Origin: Victivallales bacterium
GTDB taxonomy: Bacteria; Verrucomicrobiota; Lentisphaeria; Oligosphaerales; Oligosphaeraceae
Assembly: GCA_017417585.1 (NCBI GenBank)
Contig: JAFPYX010000061.1
Coordinates: forward strand, 1 to 64,000
Reading direction: 5' to 3'
DNA length: 64,000 bases
Shown here: piece after piece, positions 34,983-42,620 of the stretch
How the letters are laid out: each line of letters starts with the position of its first letter
How positions within the stretch are numbered: the first letter of the stretch is position 1
Program-made: the position numbers and the translations under genes
The notes under the pieces: model-generated
The model's database searches: none
Seen by the model: only the letters and a program-made list of their open reading frames with translations
Told to the model about the DNA's origin: nothing

Positions 34983-35716
34983 GGTATGGAATTTGATTTG
35001 GCTAAAGAGACCCCGTAGAGGGTGAGCGGGAGTGGAGCTTCGCTGGCGGCAAGGCCGCGCGGGAGGTTTTCGGCATAGAAGGCCGCATCTCCTCCAGTCA
35101 GCCACACTTGGCAGGCGGCAAAGCCAGGTTGTTGCCGGGTTTCCTGGATGATGCGCTCTACGGCGGCAAGCAACGCGATGTCCACGCCATTGCGAATGCC
35201 GTCTTCTGTGCTTAATGCAAGGGGGTCGCATGGTTTGTCAGCGGGACTGACGATGAATTCGGGCAACTGCGCGGTCTGGCGTCCGAGCGCGGCCAATGCG
35301 GTCTGGCGTCCCGGCAGGATGACCCCGCCGCAGAATTTCCCGTTTGCATTGACGGCGACGGTGTTCACCGCAGTTCCGCAGTCGATGACAAGCGCGGTCT
35401 GGCGGGGAAACAACGCATGGGCGGCGGCCGCATTGGCCATGCGGTCGGCGCCCAGCCCGGGCCCGTATGCGCTGAAATCCATTTCTGGATAGCTGTCGGA
35501 ATCGACGAAGACAATCCTGCCTGGCCAGCGCCTCTCCAACGCCGCGCGTATGGATGGCACCACGCATGCCGCCGTGGCCAGCCAATCGCCTGCAGGATGC
35601 CAATTCTCCACGAAATCACCGGTGGCAAAATAGAAGACTGGCGCAGGCCGCTCGGCCAGCCGGTCGTTGTCCAGCACGGCGACGCGTGTGTTTCCAATGT
35701 TCAGGAGATAACGCAC
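34979..35716 (-). CDS. coaX: Type III pantothenate kinase
   Basis: A 245-residue kinase for the first step of CoA synthesis. Blocks matching the CoaX/Baf family are GPGLGADRMANAAAAHALFP, ALVIDCGTAVNTVAVNANG, GGVILPGRQTALAALG and a late VWLTGGDAAF. The N-terminal phosphate motif reads LLNIGNT, with Asn6 where most members have Asp (DxGNT). There is no ATG before this motif. A GTG at 35716 fits: it lies 5 bp after the upstream stop codon and puts the motif at residues 6-10. It is coupled to the TSCPD gene by a 4-bp overlap. Confidence 0.9.
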   Translation of the reverse strand: MRYLLNIGNTRVAVLDNDRLAERPAPVFYFATGDFVENWHPAGDWLATAACVVPSIRAALERRWPGRIVFVDSDSYPEMDFSAYGPGLGADRMANAAAAHALFPRQTALVIDCGTAVNTVAVNANGKFCGGVILPGRQTALAALGRQTAQLPEFIVSPADKPCDPLALSTEDGIRNGVDIALLAAVERIIQETRQQPGFAACQVWLTGGDAAFYAENLPRGLAASEAPLPLTLYGVSLAKSNSIP

Positions 35717-35721
35717 GAAGA

Positions 35722-36168
35722 CTACCGAAGCACTTTGACGATTATTTTGCGATGGGGGGAGCTGACCAGTCCGGGTGTGTGCACGTCCGTAGGAAAGAAG
35801 ACGACGAATTCGCCTGGTGCGACGGAGAGCCAATCACGCGTCGGCGACTTGGCCAGCGCGACATCCCTTTCGGTGGAAAACTCAACGTCGACGGGGAATT
35901 TCGACAGCGGTTGCCACCCCATCTGCTCGATTCCGCTCAGCGGGATCTGAATGTCGATGTATTTTCGATGATACTCGGCAGGAATCTCCTCCATGGGGCG
36001 CGGGGCGATTTCCTGGACATTCACGAATGCCTCGCCGTTCGGGAGAATTTCGTGGCGCCCCAATGGCAGGGCGTCCAGGGCCGTCTGCCGAAGCCATTGT
36101 GCAATTGCCTCGAAGCGGGGATGTAGGGCGCAATAATGCGCAAAATTCAACAAAATGTCATGAATCAT
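35722..36168 (-). CDS. YhcH/YjgK/YiaL-family protein
   Basis: A 148-residue protein of the DUF386 cupin-like family. Typical blocks are LPLGRHEILPNGEAFVNVQEI, EYHRKYIDIQIPLSGIEQMGW, and GEFVVFFPTDVHTPGLV followed by RKIIVKV, with the metal-site His and Glu residues visible. Family members act around sialic-acid and other sugar catabolism, possibly on anomers or lactones. No sialic-acid genes are nearby. The ATG at 36168 (MIHDILLN) matches the family start. It ends 5 bp before the coaX GTG, in TAG. Confidence 0.9.
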   Translation of the reverse strand: MIHDILLNFAHYCALHPRFEAIAQWLRQTALDALPLGRHEILPNGEAFVNVQEIAPRPMEEIPAEYHRKYIDIQIPLSGIEQMGWQPLSKFPVDVEFSTERDVALAKSPTRDWLSVAPGEFVVFFPTDVHTPGLVSSPHRKIIVKVLR

Positions 36169-36179
36169 GATGAATGGAG

Positions 36180-36220
36180 AAACAAAACGGCCGACGGGCT
36201 TCCAGGGAAATCCGTCGGCC
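36180..36220 (-). terminator. Rho-independent terminator after the gene at 36253
   Basis: On the minus strand a perfect nine-pair stem GGCCGACGG/CCGTCGGCC (36212-36220 with 36189-36197) encloses a 14-base loop. It is followed by GTTTTGTTTCTCC. It sits 33 bases past the stop codon at 36253 and just upstream of the YhcH-family gene. Confidence 0.8.
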
Positions 36221-36252
36221 AAAGAGTATTCAGAAGGGTCAGCGTGGAAAGA

Positions 36253-37068
36253 TCAGTTCTGCTTCTCCGCCTCGGCGATCTTCGCTGCATAGTCGCTGGG
36301 GGTGATGAGGACGTAGCGCTGGTCGAACGCCTTCTTGTCGTCACGCGCCGGATCCTGGTTGTAGTCGGCGGAGTTCTTGGAGGCGACCACGGCAATCAGC
36401 TGGTCTCCGCCCTCAAAGACCTCCGACAGTTCGTTCAGCGATCCAGTATTTGTCAAGGCGACTTTCACGCCTTTGATTTGCCCCAGGATTTGCTTCAGGG
36501 GAACGCCCATGGGGAGCATGGACGTGGCGATGAAGACATCCGCCTTCTTGATCTCCTTCGAAATCTGCATGAAATCCGCCCCGGTGAGCATGGTGTCCGG
36601 CATGAACGGCATGTCCACCTCCGTGCCGTCGGGCATCTTCTGCTTCTGAACCTCGATCTTCTTCATGGGCTTGCAGACGATGATGAATTCCACGCCGGGG
36701 AGCGTGTCACGCAGGGCCTTCAGAACCTCGTCCTCGGTGGGCGTGACCTTCTTGACGCCATTCGCCTCGTAGATATGCATGGGATCCACCAGCACGGCCA
36801 CCTTCTTCGCATCCGGTGCGGCGGCCTTGACGGCTTCGCCCAGGAATTTCCCCTGGATGTACATATACCTTAATTCCCTGTCCCGGACTGCATTTGTACT
36901 ATTGCCAGTGGCCTGGCCATAGAAGCTGTAGAGCGCCGCGCCAATGGCGATGATGGCACCAAGAATGGCGAGAGGCTGGCCCCAAGGGGCACCCTGCTTC
37001 TGCTTGCTCATGCCTACCAGTGCTCCGACGATGCCAATGCCCATCAGAATGATGCTTACCAGGTTCAT
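36253..37068 (-). CDS. Membrane-anchored protein of unknown function
   Basis: A 271-residue protein with two N-terminal hydrophobic segments (about 2-20 and 30-50), then a ~210-residue soluble alpha/beta domain. The domain has alternating hydrophobic strands (KKVAVLVDP, VEFIIVCKP, DVFIATSML, VKVALTNTG, QLIAVVASK), suggestive of a Rossmann-like or periplasmic-binding-like fold. I do not recognise the family. Start: AAGGAG lies 9 bases before the ATG at 37068. It is flanked by a predicted promoter (37155-37182) and a clear terminator (36180-36220), so it is probably monocistronic and well expressed. Confidence 0.88.
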   Translation of the reverse strand: MNLVSIILMGIGIVGALVGMSKQKQGAPWGQPLAILGAIIAIGAALYSFYGQATGNSTNAVRDRELRYMYIQGKFLGEAVKAAAPDAKKVAVLVDPMHIYEANGVKKVTPTEDEVLKALRDTLPGVEFIIVCKPMKKIEVQKQKMPDGTEVDMPFMPDTMLTGADFMQISKEIKKADVFIATSMLPMGVPLKQILGQIKGVKVALTNTGSLNELSEVFEGGDQLIAVVASKNSADYNQDPARDDKKAFDQRYVLITPSDYAAKIAEAEKQN

Positions 37069-37154
37069 CTAGTTGATCTCCTTGCTAGTTAGGTTGAATT
37101 CCCAAATCAAAAAATGTCGCAGTTTTGCGGAATTTTTCACAGAAAACTTCTTGT

Positions 37155-37182
37155 AATGTAATACTTCAATGGAAATTATCAA
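37155..37182 (-). promoter_or_regulatory. Possible promoter for the membrane protein at 36253
   Basis: Minus strand: TTGATA (37182-37177), a 16-base spacer, then TACATT (37160-37155), in the A+T-rich 150-bp gap between two genes. The -35 box matches five of six consensus bases and the -10 box four of six. Confidence 0.4.
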
Positions 37183-37218
37183 ATAGTCTGTGTTTTTTTC
37201 TTTGCCGAATGGTCGTCG

Positions 37219-38229
37219 CTAGTCTCCCAACAAGGCCGTGACAAGAATATTGATGCCGAGCCGCGTGTAGAAGACATGTGTAAAATCACTGATTTGGCGT
37301 GACTCGTAGTAGCGGAAAACCCGCCAGTTGCCGGTGGGGTCCTGGGCCCAGGCGGGCAATGCGTTGCCCTGGCAATAGACGGCGTCTTTGCCGCCGTCCT
37401 CGCGGGTGACTTCAAAGCGCGGCCCGGAATATGGCGCTTCTTCCAGTAATTCTCCCAGTCCATCGGTTCCTTCCAAGGTCCGAAAGCTGATGAAAGACTC
37501 CCAGCCCCGGGCGTTCCGTCCCCATCCCATGGCGATGATGGGGGTGCAGAGCACCGCAAGGCGGCCTTGAAGTCGGATGGCGACGGCGGCGTATGTCCCG
37601 CCGGGCCATTTTTCATCTTGCGTGTAGGCGCGGACGACCTCGGGAAGCAACGAGGCATCCGGGAGGCCCTCGAAGCAATTTCGGAAGAGCGGGTCGTCTC
37701 TTCGCAGAGGCAGGAATGGCTCGCCGGGAAGCACTTTGGCGAAGAAGTCCTTGACTTCAGGCTGTGCGTCCCATTCCGCAAAACTATGATGCTGGGACTT
37801 TCCTGGGAGCTTCCGGAGAAAGGAGGCGGCGATGCCGGCGTCCACCATCGCCATTCCGCCATTCTGCAGATACTGCCGCAAGGCCATGACTTCGATCTCC
37901 GGCATTTCATTCCAGTCTGGCCGGTCGTCCCAGTTTATGTAAATCACGGGGCAACCACTCAGCCTTGGGTCATTGAATGAGGATACCAGAACCGGTTCCG
38001 GCGCAAACGGCAGACCAGTTGCCTGGCGGGCCGACACCAGCAGCGAAGGCAGCGCGGTGGGATAATTGCGGTTCAGACTGGCAGTCGTGCCGTTCACCAG
38101 TTGAGCCACTCGTAGTTCCTGGGCGGATGTTTGCCAGCCGATGGCGACGAGAACGAATATCACGCATGCAATCGCCACGGTTTTTGGGAACCTTTTCCGG
38201 CCAGCGGTGTTTAAATCAAGTGGATTCAT
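37219..38229 (-). CDS. Exported DUF4159-type protein
   Basis: A 336-residue protein with an N-terminal signal or anchor (about 15-37). The body matches the DUF4159 pattern: PVIYINWDDRPDWNEMPEIE, LRQYLQNGGMAMVDAG, LPGEPFLPLRRDDPLF, and a late TRLGINILVTALLGD. By family these are class I glutamine-amidotransferase-like folds without an obvious catalytic triad, common in Planctomycetes, Verrucomicrobia and Lentisphaerae, often near MoxR/vWA clusters. No such cluster is here. The function is unknown. Confidence 0.85.
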   Translation of the reverse strand: MNPLDLNTAGRKRFPKTVAIACVIFVLVAIGWQTSAQELRVAQLVNGTTASLNRNYPTALPSLLVSARQATGLPFAPEPVLVSSFNDPRLSGCPVIYINWDDRPDWNEMPEIEVMALRQYLQNGGMAMVDAGIAASFLRKLPGKSQHHSFAEWDAQPEVKDFFAKVLPGEPFLPLRRDDPLFRNCFEGLPDASLLPEVVRAYTQDEKWPGGTYAAVAIRLQGRLAVLCTPIIAMGWGRNARGWESFISFRTLEGTDGLGELLEEAPYSGPRFEVTREDGGKDAVYCQGNALPAWAQDPTGNWRVFRYYESRQISDFTHVFYTRLGINILVTALLGD

Positions 38230-38235
38230 GATTCA

Positions 38236-38263
38236 TTGCAGATTAGCTGAGCAAAGTTATATT
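38236..38263 (+). promoter_or_regulatory. Predicted promoter for the gene at 38376
   Basis: TTGCAG, a 16-base spacer, then TATATT ending at 38263. The message would have a ~105-base leader before the ATG at 38376, which is preceded by AAAGGA. The gap between the divergent genes holds no other gene. Confidence 0.5.
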
Positions 38264-38375
38264 AACGATTTCAAGCCATTTCAACGGCTGGCGCAGATCT
38301 GTCGTGTTTGCGAGGCCGTGGATTGGCCCAATTTCTTCGGTTTTGGCCGAAGAGTCGTTGTAAAGGATTTTCGCC

Positions 38376-38861
38376 ATGTCATTCATCTCTGATTTACTTG
38401 CCAAATTCCATCGTCGTCCGGACAACAAGGCCATGGGGACGGACTACATGCAGAACGGCAATGGCACCGCTGCCGCACGTCCCAACAAGAATGTCTATGA
38501 CGAGGCCCGAAAAGTGCCGATTCCGGACTGGGCGCAGGGTTTGAACAACACCGATCTGGCGTTGCAGCTCAGGTCGCATTCGGTATGCCAGTATGCGCCG
38601 AATTTCGGATGGAAGCGCATCATGACCACGGTGGTCGGGCCGGATGGCAATCTGATTCCGGAGTATGACGGAATTGCCGGGGACTGCGGAGCTGTCAAGA
38701 GCTTTGGAATGAAGGTCGCACAACGCGACGGTCGCACGATGCCCTACAAGTACGTGGATACCAACATGGCTTATCGCTGCTGCTGCGGGAATCCAAAGAA
38801 ATGCCCGTTCTATCTTCAGGCCACGGGCGAGGCGGATTCAGTGAACAAGAAGCTACGCTGA
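38376..38861 (+). CDS. Small Cys-rich protein of unknown function
   Basis: A 161-residue cytoplasmic-looking protein (no signal peptide) of no family I know. The C-terminal third contains a Cys cluster, AYRCCCGNPKKCPFYLQA, with another Cys at DCGAVKSF and one at SHSVCQY, which could bind zinc or an iron-sulfur centre. The N-terminal ~50 residues look disordered. A plausible ribosome site (AAAGGA) sits 8 bases before the ATG. A promoter upstream and a strong terminator downstream (38891-38931) indicate a single-gene transcript. Confidence 0.8.
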   Translation: MSFISDLLAKFHRRPDNKAMGTDYMQNGNGTAAARPNKNVYDEARKVPIPDWAQGLNNTDLALQLRSHSVCQYAPNFGWKRIMTTVVGPDGNLIPEYDGIAGDCGAVKSFGMKVAQRDGRTMPYKYVDTNMAYRCCCGNPKKCPFYLQATGEADSVNKKLR

Positions 38862-38890
38862 CGGAACGCGGAAGCCAATCTCTTGTCCCC

Positions 38891-38931
38891 CGGCCGTCCA
38901 CTGCGTAATGCATGTGGCGGCCGATTTTTTT
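38891..38931 (+). terminator. Rho-independent terminator after the gene at 38376
   Basis: CGGCCGTCCAC pairs with GTGGCGGCCG with one bulged base. It is followed by ATTTTTTT. It lies 30 bases past the stop at 38861, between convergent genes. Confidence 0.75.
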
Positions 38932-38949
38932 GCAACGGATGCCAGTCAA

Positions 38950-39720
38950 CTATTTCCTGAGCCGTAGCACGGCGTTGACGCAGTCACTGGAAGTCATCGC
39001 GATGTTCTGCACGAGGTGGAGACGAGTGGCCATGGGGCACTGACGCGGGGTCGCAGTCTGCTCGACAATGACTTTCCCGTAGCCATGTTCGCCCTCCGGC
39101 GGAATCACAAGCAAGCCCCAGCCCGGCAGAATCTCGTCGCGCAGCAGCACGCCTTCAGGCACCGCCAGGTAGCATTCGTCCGCCACGATATTGCGGGACA
39201 TGCGCTCCATTCTCGTGCCATGGTAGAGCTGCTCCTCCAATTTTCGACAGTGTTTTATAAGTTCTTTATATTCAGCATTTTGCGATTTCTCATAATGCCA
39301 TTCTGCATATTCCTCGAAAAGCATGCCGTCATCCCGCAGGCCGGGTTCCTCCCGGCGGATGGACTCCTCCAGCCGGACTAGCTGCCGCCGCGTATAGCGC
39401 AGCTCATTCTGCAATGCCTCGGGGTTGATGCCGGAGGCATAACACTCCTCGCGGGTCAGGGCGACCACGATGGCGACGGTGCGTATCGGCTCCAGCTGCC
39501 GCCGCCCGCCGACATTGTGCGGAAGGCTCCAGAAGGCCGCCACGTCCGCCTGGTCGTGCTGAAGCGCGGTGGCCACTTCACAGGAATAGCCGCTGGGACG
39601 GGGATGCTGGCCGCGCAGCCAGAGCAGTACCTGGCGGCGCAGCGCCCACCGGCGGCCAGTATTCGAGGTCAGCTGACGCAGCGACGGCTTGCGGTGTCGG
39701 ATGTTGGCTGGCAGATGCAT
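38950..39720 (-). CDS. MmcB/DUF1052-like protein, possibly degenerate nuclease
   Basis: A 256-residue protein. The C-terminal ~90 residues follow the pattern of MmcB-type PD-(D/E)xK repair proteins: CYLAVPEGVLLRDEILPGWG (family CDRLYFAxxxxxPxxIFPxxxG), LLVIPPEGEHGYGKVIVE, then MATRLHLVQNIAMTS. The N-terminal part (RRQVLLWLRGQHPRPSGYS, EVATALQHDQADVAAFW) could be the first half. The expected ExK motif is not obvious and there is a helical, charged insert (about 95-155). I give this as a weak family assignment. It converges with the Cys-rich protein gene. Confidence 0.6.
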   Translation of the reverse strand: MHLPANIRHRKPSLRQLTSNTGRRWALRRQVLLWLRGQHPRPSGYSCEVATALQHDQADVAAFWSLPHNVGGRRQLEPIRTVAIVVALTREECYASGINPEALQNELRYTRRQLVRLEESIRREEPGLRDDGMLFEEYAEWHYEKSQNAEYKELIKHCRKLEEQLYHGTRMERMSRNIVADECYLAVPEGVLLRDEILPGWGLLVIPPEGEHGYGKVIVEQTATPRQCPMATRLHLVQNIAMTSSDCVNAVLRLRK

Positions 39721-39812
39721 CTTGGAATGAATTGAAGGGGGAAGTCAAAAGTGGTTGATTTTTGATACTATAATCGGTATTCGGCAGAACGTGTGGAACG
39801 GAAATCGCAAAC

Positions 39813-39842
39813 AAAAAAAGGGAGCCGCATCCGCGACTCCCT
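39813..39842 (-). terminator. Rho-independent terminator after tRNA-Tyr
   Basis: On the minus strand AGGGAGTCGC and GCGGCTCCCT form a ten-pair stem (one T-G pair) around the tetraloop GGAT. Seven T residues follow. It begins 11 bases past the tRNA 3' end. Confidence 0.85.
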
Positions 39843-39853
39843 GATTTGTAAGA

Positions 39854-39938
39854 TGGTGGTAGGTCCTAGATTCGAACTAGGGAAAGCAAAGCTAGCAGAT
39901 TTACAGTCTGCCCCCGTTGGCCACTTGGGTAACCTACC
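39854..39938 (-). tRNA. tRNA-Tyr (GUA)
   Basis: An 85-nt class II tRNA. The acceptor arms GGTAGGT/ACCTACC pair fully. The anticodon loop is ACTGTAAAT (anticodon GTA), there is a long variable arm, and the T-loop is TTCGAAT. The discriminator A is followed by CCA (39854-39856), so the CCA end is encoded. It stands alone between the MmcB-like gene and rbfA, with its own terminator. Confidence 0.96.
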
Positions 39939-40026
39939 ACTGAAATTGTCTAATGCGATTTTTCTTGGCGTCAGATGTACAATAATTGCCGCAATGGATT
40001 TTTCAAGCGCCTGTCAACAAAAAGGA

Positions 40027-40413
40027 TTACTTTTCGTCTTCGACGGGCGTCGCAGGCGGCTCGTCGTCCGGCAAGTCAAGCTCCTTGAGGATGTTCATGA
40101 CGCGGTCGGCGCGTGCGGCGGTGCCGTCCAGCTTGAAATTGAGGACGGGCGTGTATTTCATGATGACCTGCCGTGCCAGGCCGGCCTGGAGAAGATGGCG
40201 CTTCGACTTCAGGAATTCCAGGGCGCGCCGATCGTCGCCAGGCGCGCCGTAGATGCTCACGAAGACGTTCGCGTTCCGAAGATTCGACGCCAGCTCGACA
40301 CCGGTGACAGTGATGAGAACGCCGGGCATTGCGGGGCGGATGTGGCTCTCGCACAAGAGCCCCAGTTCGCGCTGGAGCTGGGCGTTTAATCTGGTGATGC
40401 GATCGGAAGCCAT
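40027..40413 (-). CDS. rbfA: Ribosome-binding factor A
   Basis: A 128-residue protein that helps mature the 16S rRNA 5' end and the 30S subunit. It has the KH-like RbfA pattern: RITRLNAQLQRELGLLCES at the start, VLITVTGVELASNLRNANVFVSIYG in the middle, and ARQVIMKYTPVLNFKLDGTAARADRVMNIL at the end (long blocks quoted in part). It follows infB after a 55-bp gap filled with an AGGTTAG array. This is the usual nusA-infB-rbfA order. Confidence 0.95.
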   Translation of the reverse strand: MASDRITRLNAQLQRELGLLCESHIRPAMPGVLITVTGVELASNLRNANVFVSIYGAPGDDRRALEFLKSKRHLLQAGLARQVIMKYTPVLNFKLDGTAARADRVMNILKELDLPDDEPPATPVEDEK

Positions 40414-40420
40414 GAAAGGC

Positions 40421-40460
40421 AGGTAAAGGTTAGAGGTTAGAGGTTAAAGGTTAGAGGTCC
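40421..40460. repeat. AGGTTAG array between infB and rbfA
   Basis: About five heptamer words (AGGTAAA, GGTTAGA, GGTTAGA, GGTTAAA, GGTTAGA) fill most of the 55-bp gap between the infB stop and the rbfA start. On the transcript they read CTAACCT-type words. They are the same family as bases 1-108. Confidence 0.75.
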
Positions 40461-40468
40461 CGCAGAAC

Positions 40469-42559
40469 TTACAGTTCGGGTGCGATCTGCTGGGTCTGGA
40501 AGACGGAGATGCGGTCGCCGACCTCGAAGTCCTCGAAGTTGTCGAGCTTGATGCCGCATTCCTGCCCTGCCTTCATCTCCTTGACATCCTCCTTGAAATG
40601 CTTGAGGGAGGCGACCAGCCCGGAGTAGATGAGCTCCTTCTGGCGGTAGACCTTCGCCTTGAGGTTCACGCGCACGGAACCGGAGTTCACGCGGCAGCCG
40701 CAGATCTTTCCGGCCTTGGTGATGTTGAAGACCTGCATGATCTCGGCCTCGCCGAGCAGGACCTCCTTGGTCTCGGGGGTGAGGCGTCCGCGCATGGCGT
40801 CGCGCAGGTCGTCCAGCAGCTCGTAGATGATGGAGTAGAGGCGGATTTCGACGCCCTTGTTCTTGGCGATCTTGTTGATGCCGGGCATCGCCCGCACGTG
40901 GAAGCCGATGATGATCGCCTTGGAGGCGGCGGCCAGGATCACGTCGTTTTCCGTGATTTCGCCGACGCCGGAGTGGATGACCTTGCAGGTGATCTTCTGG
41001 GACTTGATGGCGTTGATGGACTCGCCGATGGCCTCGAGCGACCCGCGCACGTCGGTCTTGAGGATGAGGTTGAGTTCCGGGAGGCTGGCGCTGGCGGCCT
41101 CGTTCTTGAAGAGCAGGTTGATGTCCTCCAGGGTCAGCGCGGCGCGCTTGGGCGCCAGCTCCTCGGCGCGGCGGCGGGCGAGCTCCTCGTCGGCGACTGC
41201 CTTCGCGGTCTTCTCGTCCGGCTGCCAGACGACGGTCTCGCCGGCTTCGGGGACGCCGTTGTAGCCCATGATCTTGACGGGCGTGGATGCGGTCGCCTTG
41301 GCGAGGCGCTTCCCGTGGGTGTCCAGGATCGCCTTGGCTTTTCCGTAGGTGGCTCCGCAGGAGAACCAGTCGCCAATGCGCAAAGTGCCGTTTCGCACCA
41401 GAATGTTCGCGGTCGGCCCCATGCCGGACTCCATCTGCGCCTCGATGACCAGTCCCTCGAAGGGCGCGTCGGGGTCGGCGGCCAGTTCGAGCATCTCGGC
41501 CTCGAGGAGGATGCGTTCCAGCAGGTCGTCCACCCCTTCTCCGGTGATGCCGGAGCAGGGGATCACGGCGATGTTGCCGCCCCAGTCTTCCGGCTGGATG
41601 CCGTTTTCCTGGAGCTGGCGGCGCACCTTGTCGGGATCCGCGCCGGGCAGGTCGATTTTGGTGACTGCCACGATGATCGGCACCTTGGCGGCCTGGGCGT
41701 GGTGGATGGCCTCGACCGTCTGCGGCATGATGCCTTCGGTGGCGGCGATCACCAGCACGGCGATGTCGGTGGCGTTCGCGCCGCGGGCTCGCATCGCGGT
41801 GAACGCGGCGTGTCCGGGCGTGTCCAGGAAGGTGATGGTCTGGTCGCCGTACTGCGCGACAGAGGCGCCGATGGCCTGGGTGATGCCGCCGGCCTCTCCG
41901 GCGGCGACCTTGGTCTTGCGGATATAGTCCTGCAGCGTGGTCTTGCCGTGGTCGACGTGCCCCATGAAGACCACCACGGGCGGGCGGCCGACCTTGCGCT
42001 GCGGGCGCCACTGGCGTTTCGCCTCGGCGGCCGCGACGGCACTGGCCTTGCGCTCGAAGACGGGGTGGTTGCTCTTTTCGCGGCGTTCCTGCACGAAGCG
42101 CTTGCCGTTCTTGGCGCAGATCTTCTCGACGATGTCGAGTTCCAGCACCTGGTTGATGGCGGCGAAGATATTGAAGCCCATCAACTGCACGATCACCGCG
42201 TTGGGCTTGAGGTCGAGCGCCTGCGCCAGGTCGCGCACGGTGACGGGCGACTTGAGGTGGATCTCATCTCCATTCTCGCCGCTTTCGCCGGCCGTTGTCT
42301 CCGAAGGTTCCTGCGCAACGGCGGGAGCTGCCGCAGGCACGGGGGGCGCGGCGGGCCTGGCCTTGGCGGCCTGCGCCTCAGCCTCCTTCTTCTTGTTGTC
42401 CGCCATGATCTGGCTGAAGACCAGGTCGGCGTCGCTTTTCAGCAGGCTGCTGGAGGTGGTCTTGACGTCGTATCCTTCCTTGATCAGGATCGCCAGTACG
42501 TCTTTTGCCGCCATTCCCAGTTCATTCGCCAATTCGTAAACTCGTTTCTTTTCACTCAT
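40469..42559 (-). CDS. infB: Translation initiation factor IF-2
   Basis: A 696-residue GTPase that places fMet-tRNA on the 30S subunit. The N-terminal IF2_N domain (KKRVYELANELGMAAKDVLA) is followed by a short Ala/Lys-rich linker. The G domain has GHVDHGKTTL (G1), a DTPGHAAF-type G3 (FLDTPGHAAF) and TKID (G4). Domains II, III and the C-terminal fMet-tRNA-binding domain follow. At 696 residues it is shorter than enteric IF-2, because only one N-terminal repeat is present. A strong ribosome site (AGGAGG, 42564-42569) precedes the ATG. Confidence 0.97.
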   Translation of the reverse strand: MSEKKRVYELANELGMAAKDVLAILIKEGYDVKTTSSSLLKSDADLVFSQIMADNKKKEAEAQAAKARPAAPPVPAAAPAVAQEPSETTAGESGENGDEIHLKSPVTVRDLAQALDLKPNAVIVQLMGFNIFAAINQVLELDIVEKICAKNGKRFVQERREKSNHPVFERKASAVAAAEAKRQWRPQRKVGRPPVVVFMGHVDHGKTTLQDYIRKTKVAAGEAGGITQAIGASVAQYGDQTITFLDTPGHAAFTAMRARGANATDIAVLVIAATEGIMPQTVEAIHHAQAAKVPIIVAVTKIDLPGADPDKVRRQLQENGIQPEDWGGNIAVIPCSGITGEGVDDLLERILLEAEMLELAADPDAPFEGLVIEAQMESGMGPTANILVRNGTLRIGDWFSCGATYGKAKAILDTHGKRLAKATASTPVKIMGYNGVPEAGETVVWQPDEKTAKAVADEELARRRAEELAPKRAALTLEDINLLFKNEAASASLPELNLILKTDVRGSLEAIGESINAIKSQKITCKVIHSGVGEITENDVILAAASKAIIIGFHVRAMPGINKIAKNKGVEIRLYSIIYELLDDLRDAMRGRLTPETKEVLLGEAEIMQVFNITKAGKICGCRVNSGSVRVNLKAKVYRQKELIYSGLVASLKHFKEDVKEMKAGQECGIKLDNFEDFEVGDRISVFQTQQIAPEL

Positions 42560-42620
42560 GTTGCCTCCTGCTGTGAATTGCGGTATTCAGCCACGCGGTC
42601 CCACTGGCTGAAGCGTCCTG

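Noticed and set aside
40437..42011. Minus-strand open frame of 524 codons in another phase within infB
   Set aside because: It is an Arg/Pro/His-rich shadow of infB, produced by high third-position G+C.
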